From contig CBDCAU010000001.1 in NCBI GenBank assembly GCA_965214115.1, positions 248,001-312,000 of the forward strand: 64,000 bases of DNA, read 5' to 3'. The translations under genes and the position numbers were made by a program. The notes beneath the pieces are model-generated. The model did no database searches and was not told the origin of the DNA. It saw only the letters and a list, made by a program, of their open reading frames with translations. Each line of letters starts with the position of its first letter. The stretch's first letter is position 1. The DNA is from Owenweeksia sp965214115 (lineage in GTDB: Bacteria; Bacteroidota; Bacteroidia; Flavobacteriales; Schleiferiaceae). Shown piece after piece: positions 56,965-64,000 of this stretch.

Positions 56965-59517
56965 TTAAAATTGCTGACCAATGGTGAAGTGCGTCTGCCA
57001 GCGGCTGGGTTGGCCCGGAGTGGCGGGCAGCCCATCGAAGCCGTACCCAAAATCCACGCCAAGCAGGCCGAACATCGGCATAAAAATTCGCAGGCCAAAA
57101 CCAGCGGAACGCTTGAGCTGAAACGGTTGGTAATTTTCGAAATTCGGGTAGTTGTTGCCGGCTTCCAAAAAGCTGAGCGCGAAGATTTGCGCACTGGGAT
57201 TTTCCGTAATCAAATAGCGCAGTTCCAAGGTGAATTTATTGTAAAGCGCGCCACCGCGTCCTTGGCTGCCGCGCCCGTCCGGCGTCAGCGAATTGTTGGG
57301 GTAGCCGCGCAAGCCGATGATTTCGCGGCCGTCCAGCACGAAGTTTTGCAAACCATCCCCGCCAAGGTAAAAACGCTCAAAAGGCGGCAAGCCCACATCA
57401 TTGTTATAAGCACCCAAAAAGCCAAATTCGCCCGCCGTTTTGATGACCAATTTGGGCAGGATTTCCGTGAACCAACTGCTGTTCACTTTCCATTTGTAAT
57501 ATTCCAAAAACTCGTATTTCACTTGGTCGGTCACGTCGGAATAATCAAGGCCGTTGAACATCGAATAGGGCGGCGTCAATTCCAAAGTGATGTTGAACAG
57601 CGAGCCTTTGCGGGGATAAATCGGGTAGTCGGTGCTGTTGCGCCCCAGCGTGGTTTTAAAAGCGATATTATTCACAAAACCCTCGCGGAAACCCAAGCCC
57701 GCCAAACCGTAATTGTCCAAGTTAAAGCGCTGGACATCCACGGCATTATACAGGGTAAAATAATCGTCTGGCCATTGCAGGCGGCGGCCCAGTCCAACGG
57801 TTACGCCCGTGATTCTTAGCGCGGTACGCTGGATATCATCGCGCGGGCGGCCATTGGTTTGCACGTTGTGATACAGCGAAACCGTCAGCGCGTTGGGCTT
57901 TTTGCCGCCCAGCCACGGTTCGGTAAAAGAGGCACTGTATGATTGGAAAAAACTGCCGTTGCTCTGCGCCCGCAAATTGATGGTTTGCCCATCGCCGGAG
58001 GGCAGCGGCTGCCACGCTCCTTTTTTGAAAATATTGCGCGCCGAAAAGTTGTTAAAATTCAATCCCAGCGTCCCGACAATCCGCCCCGCGCCCCAGCCGC
58101 CCTGCAATTCCAGTTGGCTGGTGCTGCGTTCCACCACGGTGTATTCAATGTCCACCGTTCCCGTTTCGGCGTTCGGCCGCGGGTTTACACCCAGTTCAGA
58201 AGGCTCAAAAAATCCCAGTTGCTGCAATTCGCGCATACTCCGCTGGATGTCGCTGCGACGGAACAAATCACCGGGCCGCGTGCGCAACTCCCTGAGAATC
58301 ACGTGGTCGTTCGTCCGGTCATTTCCCACGATGGTCACTTTGTCAATGGTGGCCTGCCGCCCCTCGCGGATGCGCATTTCCAAGTCGATGGAATCGTTTT
58401 CCACCAAAACTTCCACCGGGTTCAAATCGAAAAACAGGTAGCCGTTATCCAGATACAGCGAGCTGACATCGGAACTATTGGGGTCGGCAAAAAGCCGTTC
58501 TTGCAAAAAGCTGGCGTCGTACACATCGCCTTTTTCGATTTTTAAAACCCTGTCCAACACTTCGTTGCTATATTTTGTGTTGCCCAACCAAGTGATGTTC
58601 CTGAAATAATATTTGTTGCCCTCTTCAATATAAATATCAATCGCAATCCTATCATCATCCGTTTTATAAATACTGTCTTTGGTAATGCGCGCGTCGCGGT
58701 AGCCGTTCTCGTTGTATTTATTGATGATGTTGCGCTTGTCTTCCTTGTATTCGGCTTTGTCCAGTTTGGAAGATTTGAAAATAGTACCCAAACTTTTACG
58801 CTTGGTATTCTTCATTGCTTTGCGCAATTTTTTATCACTCAAACCTTCTTTTTTGGTAAAAAACAATAGCTTTTTTTCGTCCGTTTTTGTGACGGTATTT
58901 CCATAAAAATTAATATCGGAAATTTTCACTTTTGGGCCTTTATCGACATTGATGTCCATTATCACGGAATTGCTCTTGGCGGTATCCCGTTTTGTCACCA
59001 CCCGCACCTCGGTGTTCAAATAACCTTTGTCCACAAAAAAGCGGCGTACTTTATTTTCGGTATTAATAATGAGATTTTCCGTCACGATGGCGCCGGCGTT
59101 CAAGTCCAAGTCCTCGCGCAGGCTGTTCCGTTCCGATTTTTTGGAAAGGCCGCGAATGCCGTATTTGCTGAGCTTCGGCAGTTCTTTCAGTCGGATTTCC
59201 AAGAAAACCAAACTGCCCTTGCGCTCGGTAATGTAAATCCCGACATCGTCAAACAGCCGCTGCCGCCACAGCGCTTCGATGGCTTTTTTAGTGGCCTCGC
59301 CCGGTAAAGTAATTTTGTCGCCCACCGTCAATCCGCTGATCAAAGTAACCACCTGCTCGTCCAGATTTTCCGCGCCAGTCACTATGATTCCGCCAATTTC
59401 ATATTCGATGGTGCTGCCCACGGCCAATTCCTCCAGACTTTTGTCGGTAGAAATTTGACCCTTCAAAAAAGAAATAGAAAAGACGGCCAAAAGACTGGCT
59501 GCCAAAATGTTGCGCAT
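56965..59517 (-). CDS. bamA: Outer membrane protein assembly factor BamA
   Basis: An 850-residue Omp85 protein, the insertase of the outer membrane. Signal peptide MRNILAASLLAVFSISFLKG; five POTRA domains (about residues 35-450; for example GIIVTGAENLDEQVVTLISG, NTKYSNEVLDRVLKIEKGDV, GNDRTNDHVILRELRTRPGD); then the barrel, with GRGSQGRGGALYNKFTLELR and the closing TFxIGQQF-like FTIGQQF. The ATG 59517 lies 5 bp after the uppS stop; a TTG at 59526 overlapping that stop is possible. Confidence 0.95.
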   Translation of the reverse strand: MRNILAASLLAVFSISFLKGQISTDKSLEELAVGSTIEYEIGGIIVTGAENLDEQVVTLISGLTVGDKITLPGEATKKAIEALWRQRLFDDVGIYITERKGSLVFLEIRLKELPKLSKYGIRGLSKKSERNSLREDLDLNAGAIVTENLIINTENKVRRFFVDKGYLNTEVRVVTKRDTAKSNSVIMDINVDKGPKVKISDINFYGNTVTKTDEKKLLFFTKKEGLSDKKLRKAMKNTKRKSLGTIFKSSKLDKAEYKEDKRNIINKYNENGYRDARITKDSIYKTDDDRIAIDIYIEEGNKYYFRNITWLGNTKYSNEVLDRVLKIEKGDVYDASFLQERLFADPNSSDVSSLYLDNGYLFFDLNPVEVLVENDSIDLEMRIREGRQATIDKVTIVGNDRTNDHVILRELRTRPGDLFRRSDIQRSMRELQQLGFFEPSELGVNPRPNAETGTVDIEYTVVERSTSQLELQGGWGAGRIVGTLGLNFNNFSARNIFKKGAWQPLPSGDGQTINLRAQSNGSFFQSYSASFTEPWLGGKKPNALTVSLYHNVQTNGRPRDDIQRTALRITGVTVGLGRRLQWPDDYFTLYNAVDVQRFNLDNYGLAGLGFREGFVNNIAFKTTLGRNSTDYPIYPRKGSLFNITLELTPPYSMFNGLDYSDVTDQVKYEFLEYYKWKVNSSWFTEILPKLVIKTAGEFGFLGAYNNDVGLPPFERFYLGGDGLQNFVLDGREIIGLRGYPNNSLTPDGRGSQGRGGALYNKFTLELRYLITENPSAQIFALSFLEAGNNYPNFENYQPFQLKRSAGFGLRIFMPMFGLLGVDFGYGFDGLPATPGQPSRWQTHFTIGQQF

Positions 59518-59522
59518 TCTTC

Positions 59523-60266
59523 TCAAGATTTTATCTGTTCGCTGATTTTCCCGAAGCGACGTTCGCGGCGCTGGTAATCCACCAAGGCTTCGTAAAACGC
59601 CTCCTTGTCAAAATCCGGCCACAGCCGATGACTGAAATACAATTCCGCATAAGCGATTTGCCACAGCATAAAATTGCTCACGCGCTTTTCGCCGCCCGTG
59701 CGGATGAGTAAATCGGGGTCGGGCAAACCGGCGGTAAACAATTGGTTTCCAAAAAAATCGGCATTAATTTCGTCTTCGGCGATTTCATTTTGAAGGACAG
59801 CGCGGACGGTGCGTTTGGTTGCCTCCACCAATTCTTCCTTGCTGCCGTAGCTCAATGCCAACGTCAAAGTCATCCGGTCCAAATGCTTGGTTTTTTCAAT
59901 CACTTCCGCCAATTCGCTTTGGCATTGCAGCGGCAAAGTCTCCAAACGGCCAATCGCGTTCAGGCGTATATTATTGTCCGTCAAGGTTTTGAGTTCTTTT
60001 TTTAGAGAAGAAACCAAGAGCGACATCAGCGCATTTACTTCTTTGCGCGGGCGGCTCCAATTTTCGGAACTAAAGGCGTAAACCGTCAAATTTTCGATGC
60101 CCAATTCCGCGGAAGCGGTGGCACAGGCGCGCAAAGAACCCACGCCGTTTTCGTGGCCGATGGCGCGCAGCAAGCCTTTCTTTTTCGCCCACCGCCCGTT
60201 GCCGTCCATTATAATGGCCACGTGGCGCGGCAGCCTTTCCAAGTTCAGTTCGTCTTTCAGGCTCAT
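59523..60266 (-). CDS. uppS: Isoprenyl transferase / undecaprenyl diphosphate synthase
   Basis: A 247-residue cis-prenyltransferase that makes the C55 lipid carrier. Motifs: LPRHVAIIMDGNGRWAKKKG (catalytic Asp), GHENGVGSLRACATASAELG, LTVYAFSSENWSRPRKEV, and LLIRTGGEKRVSNFMLWQIA then YAELYFSHRLWPDF. It uses the isoprenoid units supplied by the MEP route begun by dxs at 14.3 kb. ATG 60266 overlaps the stop of the porG-like gene (ATGA). Confidence 0.95.
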   Translation of the reverse strand: MSLKDELNLERLPRHVAIIMDGNGRWAKKKGLLRAIGHENGVGSLRACATASAELGIENLTVYAFSSENWSRPRKEVNALMSLLVSSLKKELKTLTDNNIRLNAIGRLETLPLQCQSELAEVIEKTKHLDRMTLTLALSYGSKEELVEATKRTVRAVLQNEIAEDEINADFFGNQLFTAGLPDPDLLIRTGGEKRVSNFMLWQIAYAELYFSHRLWPDFDKEAFYEALVDYQRRERRFGKISEQIKS

Positions 60267-61090
60267 CTTATGAAATTTGCGCATTTTTCATACAGTTCGC
60301 CAAATTTGAATTGCAAAGTCATCCCCGTGAAAACGTACCAGTCATCGGTCTGCGGGTTTCCCCGGAAGGTGAATTCTTTGTCGCTGTCCATCAAGCTTCT
60401 ATCGCTGAGGGTGGCGGCCATTTCGCCCCGTTCGGCGGCCAAGATTTCGGGGTCGGCGTACCTTCCGCTCACGTCGTCCAGATAATCGGTGCGGGTGCTG
60501 CGCCACGTGGTTTCGATGCCGATCGTAATCCAATCGTGAACGGCCCATTTGTAGCCCAATCCAAACTGTACAAAGCTGGAACCCAGCGCATAAAAGCCGC
60601 CGGAATTGAAAGAAGTGTTTTGCCCCTCGGTGCCCAGCGGCCGCAGTTCCACGGTTTCGCCGTCCAGTTCCGTGGTGGGATTAAATTGAAAAACACCGAT
60701 GCCGCCCAGTAAATAAGGCGTGTGGTTCATTTGGGTGCCGGGGATAAATTCCAAAAAATTGAATTCCGCTAAGGCACTCAATTCCAATATTTTAGTTGAA
60801 AAATTCAGGTTGCGATTTTGGCGATGGGCTTGGCCGCTCAGAGCGTCGTCGTTGCCGATGATCCCATAATTGAACTGCGCGCGGGCGGCCCAGTGGCGGT
60901 TGAAATTGTATTTCAAAAAACCGCCGTAGTAATAGCCTTGCGGAATGTGGAAACCGTAATTGCCCACGTCGCCGATGAAATGCGTGCCGCCGCCGGTGAT
61001 TCCAATCTCGAAATAGCGGTCGCGCTGAGCATTCCCTGCCAAGGTAAAAACCAGTAGTAAAACGCTGAAAACGAGTTTGTTATGTTTCAT
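60263..61090 (-). CDS. PorG-like outer membrane protein (DUF6089)
   Basis: A 275-residue beta-barrel protein. Signal peptide MKHNKLVFSVLLLVFTLAGN; then RDRYFEIGITGGGTHFIGDV, YYYGGFLKYNFNRHWAARAQ, and TPYLLGGIGVFQFNPTTELD. The family is placed right before uppS-bamA across Bacteroidota. In Porphyromonas the protein in this place is PorG, an outer membrane part of the type IX secretion system. The frame is open far upstream, but only ATG 61090 starts with the signal peptide. Confidence 0.82.
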   Translation of the reverse strand: MKHNKLVFSVLLLVFTLAGNAQRDRYFEIGITGGGTHFIGDVGNYGFHIPQGYYYGGFLKYNFNRHWAARAQFNYGIIGNDDALSGQAHRQNRNLNFSTKILELSALAEFNFLEFIPGTQMNHTPYLLGGIGVFQFNPTTELDGETVELRPLGTEGQNTSFNSGGFYALGSSFVQFGLGYKWAVHDWITIGIETTWRSTRTDYLDDVSGRYADPEILAAERGEMAATLSDRSLMDSDKEFTFRGNPQTDDWYVFTGMTLQFKFGELYEKCANFIR

Positions 61091-61134
61091 TTTTGCAAAA
61101 CGGACGCAAAGATAATCAAATGCGGGGCGCGCTT

Positions 61135-62013
61135 TTAATTGCGCTTGTCCAATCCCCACGTCAATTTGTTGCGCAGGGTGGTGGGAAAATCTTGGATTTC
61201 GGTCTTCACCATTTTGATGTTGAAATCCGCCAGCCGCACCGTCAGCTCCGCGCCGGTTTCGATGGAATAAATCCGCGAATCGAGCGAGGCCAAAAACTGC
61301 CGCTCGCGTCCCTCCACTTTTAGTTTTATCTTCAAACCGTTGGGGATAACGAAGGGCCGCACGTTCAGATTGTGCGGCGCGATGGGCGTGATGACGAAAG
61401 TGTCGGACCCCGGCATTATAATCGGGCCGCCGCAACTTAGCGAGTAGCCGGTACTGCCGGTGGGCGTGGCGATGATGAGGCCGTCCGCCCAATAACTGTT
61501 CAGATAATCATCGTCGATATAAGTATGGATGGTAACCATTGCGGTGGTATCCTTCCGGCTCACGGAGATTTCGTTGAGGGCAAAATTCAAATCCAAATCC
61601 AAGTTTTCGGATTCGAGGTTCAGCAGCGCCCGTTCTTCTATTATATAATGGTTTTCGCTCAGCGCGCGGATGGCCTTGGAAATTTCTTCCTTGCTTACAT
61701 TCGATAAAAAACCGAGCCGCCCAGTGTTGATCCCCAAAATCGGGATGCCCGAATCGCGGACGTAAGTAACTGCATCCAAGATAGTTCCGTCGCCCCCAGC
61801 GGTAATCAGAAAATCAGGGTCGAAATCTTTTAGCTCGGTGTGATTTTTATAATGAGAAAAAGGTTTGTTGAAATCGCACTCCTTTTTTATGAGATCGGCA
61901 AGGCGGTTGAAGATGCAAATTTCCGCGCCGATTTGGTTCAGTTCGACCAATAAATTATCCACGAAAGGCGCGGATTCTTCGGTGATGTTTTTTCCGAAAA
62001 CGGCGATTTTCAC
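61135..62013 (-). CDS. nadK: NAD kinase (GTG start)
   Basis: A 292-residue kinase that makes NADP. Motifs: FLITAGGDGTILDAVTYVRD (GGDG), GIPILGINTGRLGFLSNVSK (second signature), ALNEISVSRKDTTAMVTIHT and ADGLIIATPTGSTGYSLSCG. The initiation codon is GTG at 62011-62013. 4 bp after the CBS gene. Confidence 0.95.
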   Translation of the reverse strand: MKIAVFGKNITEESAPFVDNLLVELNQIGAEICIFNRLADLIKKECDFNKPFSHYKNHTELKDFDPDFLITAGGDGTILDAVTYVRDSGIPILGINTGRLGFLSNVSKEEISKAIRALSENHYIIEERALLNLESENLDLDLNFALNEISVSRKDTTAMVTIHTYIDDDYLNSYWADGLIIATPTGSTGYSLSCGGPIIMPGSDTFVITPIAPHNLNVRPFVIPNGLKIKLKVEGRERQFLASLDSRIYSIETGAELTVRLADFNIKMVKTEIQDFPTTLRNKLTWGLDKRN

Positions 62014-62017
62014 AAGC

Positions 62018-62683
62018 TCAGGTGTTGAGGTATTTTAAAAGGGCATCAAAGCGTTCTTCGTAGGAATCGCCCAGTACGCTCTGGTGAAAAACCGCCGCCA
62101 CGCTATAATTATAGCGTTCAAAGGATTTTAGGACGCGACTCAAATCCATCTGGTCGATTTTGAGGCAAAGCAAAACGAGGCTGGGGTTTTCATCGGCCAC
62201 GGTGTGGAAGCCGAGGATGCGCGCGTCTTCGCTCTCCACGATCTGGGCAATCTGCGAAAGGTGGAAATCCCGCGCGTCCAATTTCAAGACCAGCATCCCG
62301 CCGGGGGAGGCGAAGGTGAGGCCGCCGCCGATGTCCTGCAAAAGTTCGCTGGCGGAAATGTAACCCCGGTAGCGATTATCATCGTCCACCACCGGCAGCA
62401 GGGTCAGGTTTCCTTCGCCCATAATTTTGATGGCATCAAAGCCGTGGGCCGCTTCGTTCACGGAATAGCCCTCCACCTTCTGCTGGTGGTGGTGCAGCGT
62501 ATCTTGCTCATTTTCAACTTCCAACAAATCGTCTTCGGCAATCACGCCCAGGTAAATCCGCTCTTCGTCCACAATCGGGAGGTGTGAAAACTTGAGTTCC
62601 TCCATCGTGTCCAGCACGTCGGCCACGCGCTCTTCGAGCAGCAGCGGCCGGAGATCGTTGAGTAGGTGCTTCATTATTTGCAT
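62018..62683 (-). CDS. CBS-domain protein
   Basis: A 221-residue cytosolic protein. Two CBS repeats (about residues 5-65: LEERVADVLDTMEELKFSHL then PIVDEERIYLGVIAEDDLLE; and 70-125: NEAAHGFDAIKIMGEGNLTL then DDNRYRGYISASELL), followed by an ACT-like C-terminal part (LKLDARDFHLSQIAQIVESE). Such proteins bind adenosine nucleotides; the role is unknown. It heads the nadK-porG-uppS-bamA-skp block. Alternative start at Met4 (62674). Confidence 0.85.
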   Translation of the reverse strand: MQIMKHLLNDLRPLLLEERVADVLDTMEELKFSHLPIVDEERIYLGVIAEDDLLEVENEQDTLHHHQQKVEGYSVNEAAHGFDAIKIMGEGNLTLLPVVDDDNRYRGYISASELLQDIGGGLTFASPGGMLVLKLDARDFHLSQIAQIVESEDARILGFHTVADENPSLVLLCLKIDQMDLSRVLKSFERYNYSVAAVFHQSVLGDSYEERFDALLKYLNT

Positions 62684-62773
62684 AGTGGCAAATTTAGGGG
62701 ATTTGGGCGAGCAGGAAATTTGGATTTTTTCCTTTTTTGGTTTTCTATTTTTGAAAGATTTTTAATCGAAAAA

Positions 62774-63610
62774 ATGACCAAACAACAGCGTATCTCCCAA
62801 GCCATCGAGAAACTGGTTTCCAATCTGATGGAACGCGTGATGCACAATGTGTTGGTCAAAAATCCCTTCATCGAAGAAGAACACCGCAGCAAAAAACCGC
62901 TGTACGCCGCGCTCGTGCCGGACGAAATTTTCAAGGGTTCGCATTTTGAGCGGCGCTTTGTAACCCCATTTGGAAAAGTTTGGGAAAAGCTGTCTGAAGT
63001 GGTAGCTCGCGAGGCGCACGGCCATTGCCAAATGAACCATCAAATCAGGGGGGCGATTGGAAAAGAAAGTTTGCGCCGCATTCAAGAAACGCTCAACCGA
63101 TTGGAACACAAGCAGAGAGGGAAGGAAAAAGAGAAGCCCGTCTGGGACGTGGAATTGCAATACGTTTTGGAAGGAGGCGGAGAAATGATTCCGGCCAGCG
63201 TAGTCTGCGACATTTTTATCGACAGTGAAACCACCGGAAAGAAGTACGCCTTTGAATTGAAAGGCCCGCTGCCCAACAGCGACCAGACCAAAGTGAGCAA
63301 GGAAAAAATGCTCAAACTTTTGGCAATGCAGCCGCCACAAATTGATTTCGCCTATTACGCCCTACCTTACAATCCTTACGGAAAACGGGAAGACTATAAA
63401 TGGACATTTCCGATGCGGTGGTTTGATATGCGGGCGGACAAATCGGTGCTAATTGGAACGGATTTTTGGGAACTGATTGGTGGCAAAGGAACGTACAAAA
63501 ATTTCATCACCGAAATCAACGAATTAGGCGAAGAATACCGCGAGAGAATTTATCGCGAATATTTGGGAATGGAACCACCTCAAAGTGATGAGCAAGTCAA
63601 ATTAAAATAG
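62774..63610 (+). CDS. Type II restriction endonuclease, TdeIII-like
   Basis: A 278-residue protein. I place it in the TdeIII family of type II endonucleases by these segments: MTKQQRISQAIEKLVSNLME, HNVLVKNPFIEEEHRSKKPL, ALVPDEIFKGSHFERRFVTP and YGKREDYKWTFPMRWFDMRA. CDIFIDSETTGKKYAFELKG is a good fit to a PD-(D/E)xK core (Asp ... Glu-x-Lys). TdeIII cuts GGNCC; the site here is inferred, not shown. It lies 17 bp before a cytosine-5 methyltransferase gene, which supports an R-M pair. The ATG 62774 lies within an open frame that extends upstream. Confidence 0.8.
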   Translation: MTKQQRISQAIEKLVSNLMERVMHNVLVKNPFIEEEHRSKKPLYAALVPDEIFKGSHFERRFVTPFGKVWEKLSEVVAREAHGHCQMNHQIRGAIGKESLRRIQETLNRLEHKQRGKEKEKPVWDVELQYVLEGGGEMIPASVVCDIFIDSETTGKKYAFELKGPLPNSDQTKVSKEKMLKLLAMQPPQIDFAYYALPYNPYGKREDYKWTFPMRWFDMRADKSVLIGTDFWELIGGKGTYKNFITEINELGEEYRERIYREYLGMEPPQSDEQVKLK

Positions 63611-63627
63611 TCAGTATTTTTTATAAG

Positions 63628-64000
63628 ATGATAGATAAAGAGAATTTTACATTTATCGACCTTTTTTCAGGTATCGGCGGTTTTCGAATGGCTTTGGAAA
63701 ATTGCGGTGGAAAATGTTTGGGCTTCTGTGAAATTAACAAAGATGCAATTGAAACTTATTCGAAAAATTTTAATGTAAAAAATGAAACATTCTTTGGCGA
63801 TATAAAAAAAATCGAAGAATTGCCGCCGCACGATATTTTGACGGCGGGCGTTCCTTGCCAAAGTTGGTCGATTGCGGGAAAAAACTTGGGTTTTGACGAC
63901 GATCGTGGCCAGCTTTGGAACGATACCATTTATCTATTGCGGCAATCGCAACCCAAGGCTTTCATTTTTGAAAATGTAAAGGGATTAACCGACCCACGCA
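63628..64000 (+). CDS. DNA (cytosine-5) methyltransferase (N-terminal part, cut by window edge)
   Basis: The first 124 codons of a C5-methyltransferase. Motif I: FTFIDLFSGIGGFRMALENC (AdoMet binding). Motif IV: ILTAGVPCQSWSIAGKNLG (catalytic Cys of the PCQ). Motif VI: KAFIFENVKGL. The target-recognition domain lies outside the window, so the site cannot be read. It pairs with the endonuclease gene 17 bp upstream and should protect the host DNA at the same site. Confidence 0.93.
   Translation, partial: MIDKENFTFIDLFSGIGGFRMALENCGGKCLGFCEINKDAIETYSKNFNVKNETFFGDIKKIEELPPHDILTAGVPCQSWSIAGKNLGFDDDRGQLWNDTIYLLRQSQPKAFIFENVKGLTDPR

Overview
The window looks like a chromosomal piece of a Bacteroidota bacterium. 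A Saprospirales-type relative is my guess; nothing in the sequence fixes the genus. Reasons: a conserved envelope block (CBS protein, nadK, porG-like DUF6089, uppS, bamA, two ompH/skp genes, murI); type IX secretion and gliding genes (porZ, gldH, porG-like, a protein with a C-terminal sorting domain); a DksA-like protein without a zinc finger; lipoproteins with Bacteroidota-style signal peptides; and promoters of the TTTG / TAnnTTTG type. Several genes lack a usable ATG and appear to start with TTG or GTG.

Layout. 1-6.2 kb: start of a GABA-type aminotransferase, an Rrf2 regulator, an alkaline phosphatase lipoprotein, asnS, then a toxin-antitoxin run (higBA duplicated in tandem, one copy with a decayed higB; RES/Xre). 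6.5-13.6 kb: a TetR-TolC-adaptor-RND efflux operon with a foreign-looking secreted protein gene wedged into it. 13.6-14.3 kb: two copies of a 73-bp repeat, each behind a matching promoter and carrying a terminator-like hairpin, read here as duplicated small RNA genes. 14.3-20.2 kb: a short dxs, a TonB receptor, tatA and gatA. 20.2-24.8 kb: an AT-rich accessory block with a small secreted Rhs-like protein, two lipoproteins (possible immunity or accessory partners) and two paralogous transglutaminase-like proteins. 25-29.3 kb: a lytic transglycosylase, a DUF4837 lipoprotein and a chain of very small genes of toxin-antitoxin type. 29.3-36.4 kb: recO, porZ, gldH, a class A penicillin-binding protein, a DksA-like protein and lspA. 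36.4-38.3 kb: an AT-rich three-gene cassette including a TIGR04255-like protein. 38.5-47.2 kb: sugar isomerase, lipB, a biotin carrier protein, an ECF sigma factor with an unusual membrane-anchored beta-barrel partner, and a PfkB kinase. 47.2-48.1 kb: a tandem tRNA-Asn array in which two of three copies have their anticodon arm replaced by a palindrome, a GIY-YIG gene and a further scrambled tRNA. 48.3-53.2 kb: mixed accessory genes. 53.5-62.7 kb: kbl, murI and the envelope block. 62.7 kb to the end: a TdeIII-like restriction endonuclease and the start of its cytosine-5 methyltransferase.

The most striking thread is a set of short palindromic repeats that lie not only between genes but inside them: in dxs, the TonB receptor, the biotin carrier protein, the 3' end of murI and two tRNA-Asn copies. 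In the proteins the reading frame is kept. This resembles the Rickettsia palindromic elements known from another phylum, and is the observation here I would follow first.
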